Source: Clostridia bacterium | Lineage (GTDB): Bacteria; Bacillota_A; Clostridia; Oscillospirales; CAG-272 | Assembly (NCBI GenBank): GCA_017500625.1 | Contig: JAFVYX010000167.1 | Location: 1 to 14,625, forward strand | Direction of reading: 5' to 3' | DNA length: 14,625 nucleotides | Shown: piece after piece, positions 13,523 through 14,625 of the stretch | Position numbering within the stretch: position 1 is the stretch's first letter | How the letters are laid out: every line of letters begins with the position of its first letter | Made by a program: the position numbers and the translations under genes | Notes under the pieces: model-generated | Seen by the model: only the letters and a program-made list of their open reading frames with translations | Database searches by the model: none | What the model was told of the DNA's origin: nothing

Positions 13523-14625
13523 ATGAGACGCCTGACCTACGACAAGGACCGCTTTTACCTGAACGGAGAGCCACACACGATCCTCTCGGGCGCGATGCAC
13601 TACTTCCGCATTCCCCGCGAGTACTGGCGCGACCGTCTCCAAAAGCTCTACGAATGCGGCTTCAATACGGTCGAGACCTACACCCCCTGGAACCTGCACG
13701 AGCCGCGCGAGGGCGAGTTTGATTTTGAGGGCAACCTTGACGTTGCCGCCTTCATCGCCGAGGCCGCCGCCGTGGGGCTGGACGTCATTCTCCGCCCGGG
13801 GCCCTACATCTGCGCCGAGTGGGAATTCGGCGGTCTTCCCGCGTGGCTCCTGACCTACGGAGATATGGCGCTCCGCTGTAACGATCCCCTCTTTCTCTCC
13901 AAGGTCGAGCGCTATTACGACGCCCTTTTGCCGCGCGTCCGTCCCTATCTCGGCTCGGCGGGGGGGCCGCTTCTTATGCTCCAGGTCGAGAACGAGTACG
14001 GCAGCTACGGCAACGATAAGGACTACCTCCGCGCCATCAAAGCGATCTACGAGAGGCACGGCATGGATTGCCTGTACTTCACCTCGGACGGCCCCTGCTA
14101 CTCCATGATGCAGGGCGGAACGCTGGACGGCGTTTTGGCGGTGGCCAACTTCGGCTCGAAGCCCCGTGAGCGGCTCGGCTTTCTGAAGCAGTATCGCCCC
14201 GACCAGCCCCTGATGTGCGGCGAATACTGGTGCGGCTGGTTTGACCACTGGGGCGAGGAGCATCACTTCTGCACGGTCGAGGAGACGGCGGGTGACCTTG
14301 AGGAGTTCTTCCGTATGGGCGCCTCCTTCAACTTCTATATGTTCCACGGCGGCACCAACTTCGGCTTTATGAACGGCGCCAATCACACCGACCGCTATCT
14401 GCCCACCGTCACAAGCTACGATTACGGCGCCCCCCTCTCCGAGGCAGGCGACCGTACCCCGACCTATTACGCCCTGCGCGATATGGTGACGCGTTATTAC
14501 GGCGCCCCGCCCGCCCTCACGGCCACCGAGACGAGAAAGGCCGCCTACGGACGGGTGCGCTTCACCGAGGCCGCGCCCCTCTTTGAAAACCTTGAGGCCC
14601 TCGCCACCCCAGTCAGCACCCCCAC
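13523..14625 (+). CDS. GH35 family beta-galactosidase (second copy), cut by the window edge
   Basis: The first 367 codons of a GH35 enzyme, which usually reaches about 580-620 residues; the frame is open at the right edge. SGAMHYFR (22-29), TPWNLHEP (54-61), RPGPYICAEW (91-100), acid/base N157-E158 in VENEYGSYG, nucleophile E234 in CGEYWCGW, and the HGGTNFGFMNGAN segment are all present, giving a complete catalytic barrel. It keeps the canonical family motifs more closely than the other GH35 copy in the window. ATG 13523 has an AAAGGA ribosome binding site 7-8 nt upstream. It follows the GH123-like gene in an operon and shares its promoter. No signal peptide. It probably removes beta-galactose from the same oligosaccharide that the GH123-like enzyme attacks (inference). 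Confidence 0.95.
   Translation, partial: MRRLTYDKDRFYLNGEPHTILSGAMHYFRIPREYWRDRLQKLYECGFNTVETYTPWNLHEPREGEFDFEGNLDVAAFIAEAAAVGLDVILRPGPYICAEWEFGGLPAWLLTYGDMALRCNDPLFLSKVERYYDALLPRVRPYLGSAGGPLLMLQVENEYGSYGNDKDYLRAIKAIYERHGMDCLYFTSDGPCYSMMQGGTLDGVLAVANFGSKPRERLGFLKQYRPDQPLMCGEYWCGWFDHWGEEHHFCTVEETAGDLEEFFRMGASFNFYMFHGGTNFGFMNGANHTDRYLPTVTSYDYGAPLSEAGDRTPTYYALRDMVTRYYGAPPALTATETRKAAYGRVRFTEAAPLFENLEALATPVSTP

Overview
The window looks like a chromosomal carbohydrate-utilisation region from a high-GC member of the Bacillota, most likely an uncultured gut Clostridia. This is inferred from strong purine-rich ribosome binding sites, sigma-A-like promoters with extended -10 boxes in AT-rich spacers, a YwlG/UPF0340 family gene that is common in Bacillota, and the absence of SusC/SusD genes. 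Coding DNA is about 60% GC by eye. No RNA gene, insertion sequence, CRISPR array or origin was seen. None of the glycan enzymes has a recognisable signal peptide, so they probably act in the cytoplasm on imported oligosaccharides, yet no transporter lies in the window.

Layout. (1) 71-2914, minus strand: a stand-alone amidohydrolase-2 family protein with its own promoter, then a tight two-gene operon of a sugar phosphate isomerase/epimerase-like TIM barrel and a Gfo/Idh/MocA oxidoreductase. (2) 3038-3916, plus strand: an AraC-type regulator divergent from that operon; the two promoters overlap at their -10 boxes. (3) 3962-6444, minus strand: a GH39-like clan GH-A glycosidase and a two-domain SGNH/GDSL hydrolase, each ending at a strong terminator. 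(4) 6543-7082, plus strand: the UPF0340 gene. (5) 7113-9982: a second AraC-type regulator divergent from a GH35 beta-galactosidase; between them a perfect 15-bp inverted repeat places an identical TGGACA -35 box in each arm. (6) 9999-11609, minus strand: a two-domain protein fusing a nitrilase-superfamily amidase to a glycerophosphodiester phosphodiesterase (GDPD), both with apparently intact catalytic residues. (7) 11795-14625, plus strand: an operon of a GH123/DUF4091 family glycosidase and a second GH35 beta-galactosidase that runs off the right edge.

Working model (inference): imported oligosaccharides are trimmed by the two GH35 enzymes, the GH39-like enzyme and the GH123-like enzyme, with acyl groups removed by the SGNH esterase. 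The Gfo/Idh plus TIM-barrel pair resembles oxidise-then-eliminate modules known from 3-keto-glycoside, C-glycoside and levoglucosan breakdown. The two AraC regulators would sense sugars and switch the adjacent operons. The most unusual items are the nitrilase-GDPD fusion, the symmetric divergent promoter at about 8011-8047, and the isomerase/oxidoreductase operon as a candidate non-hydrolytic sugar pathway.
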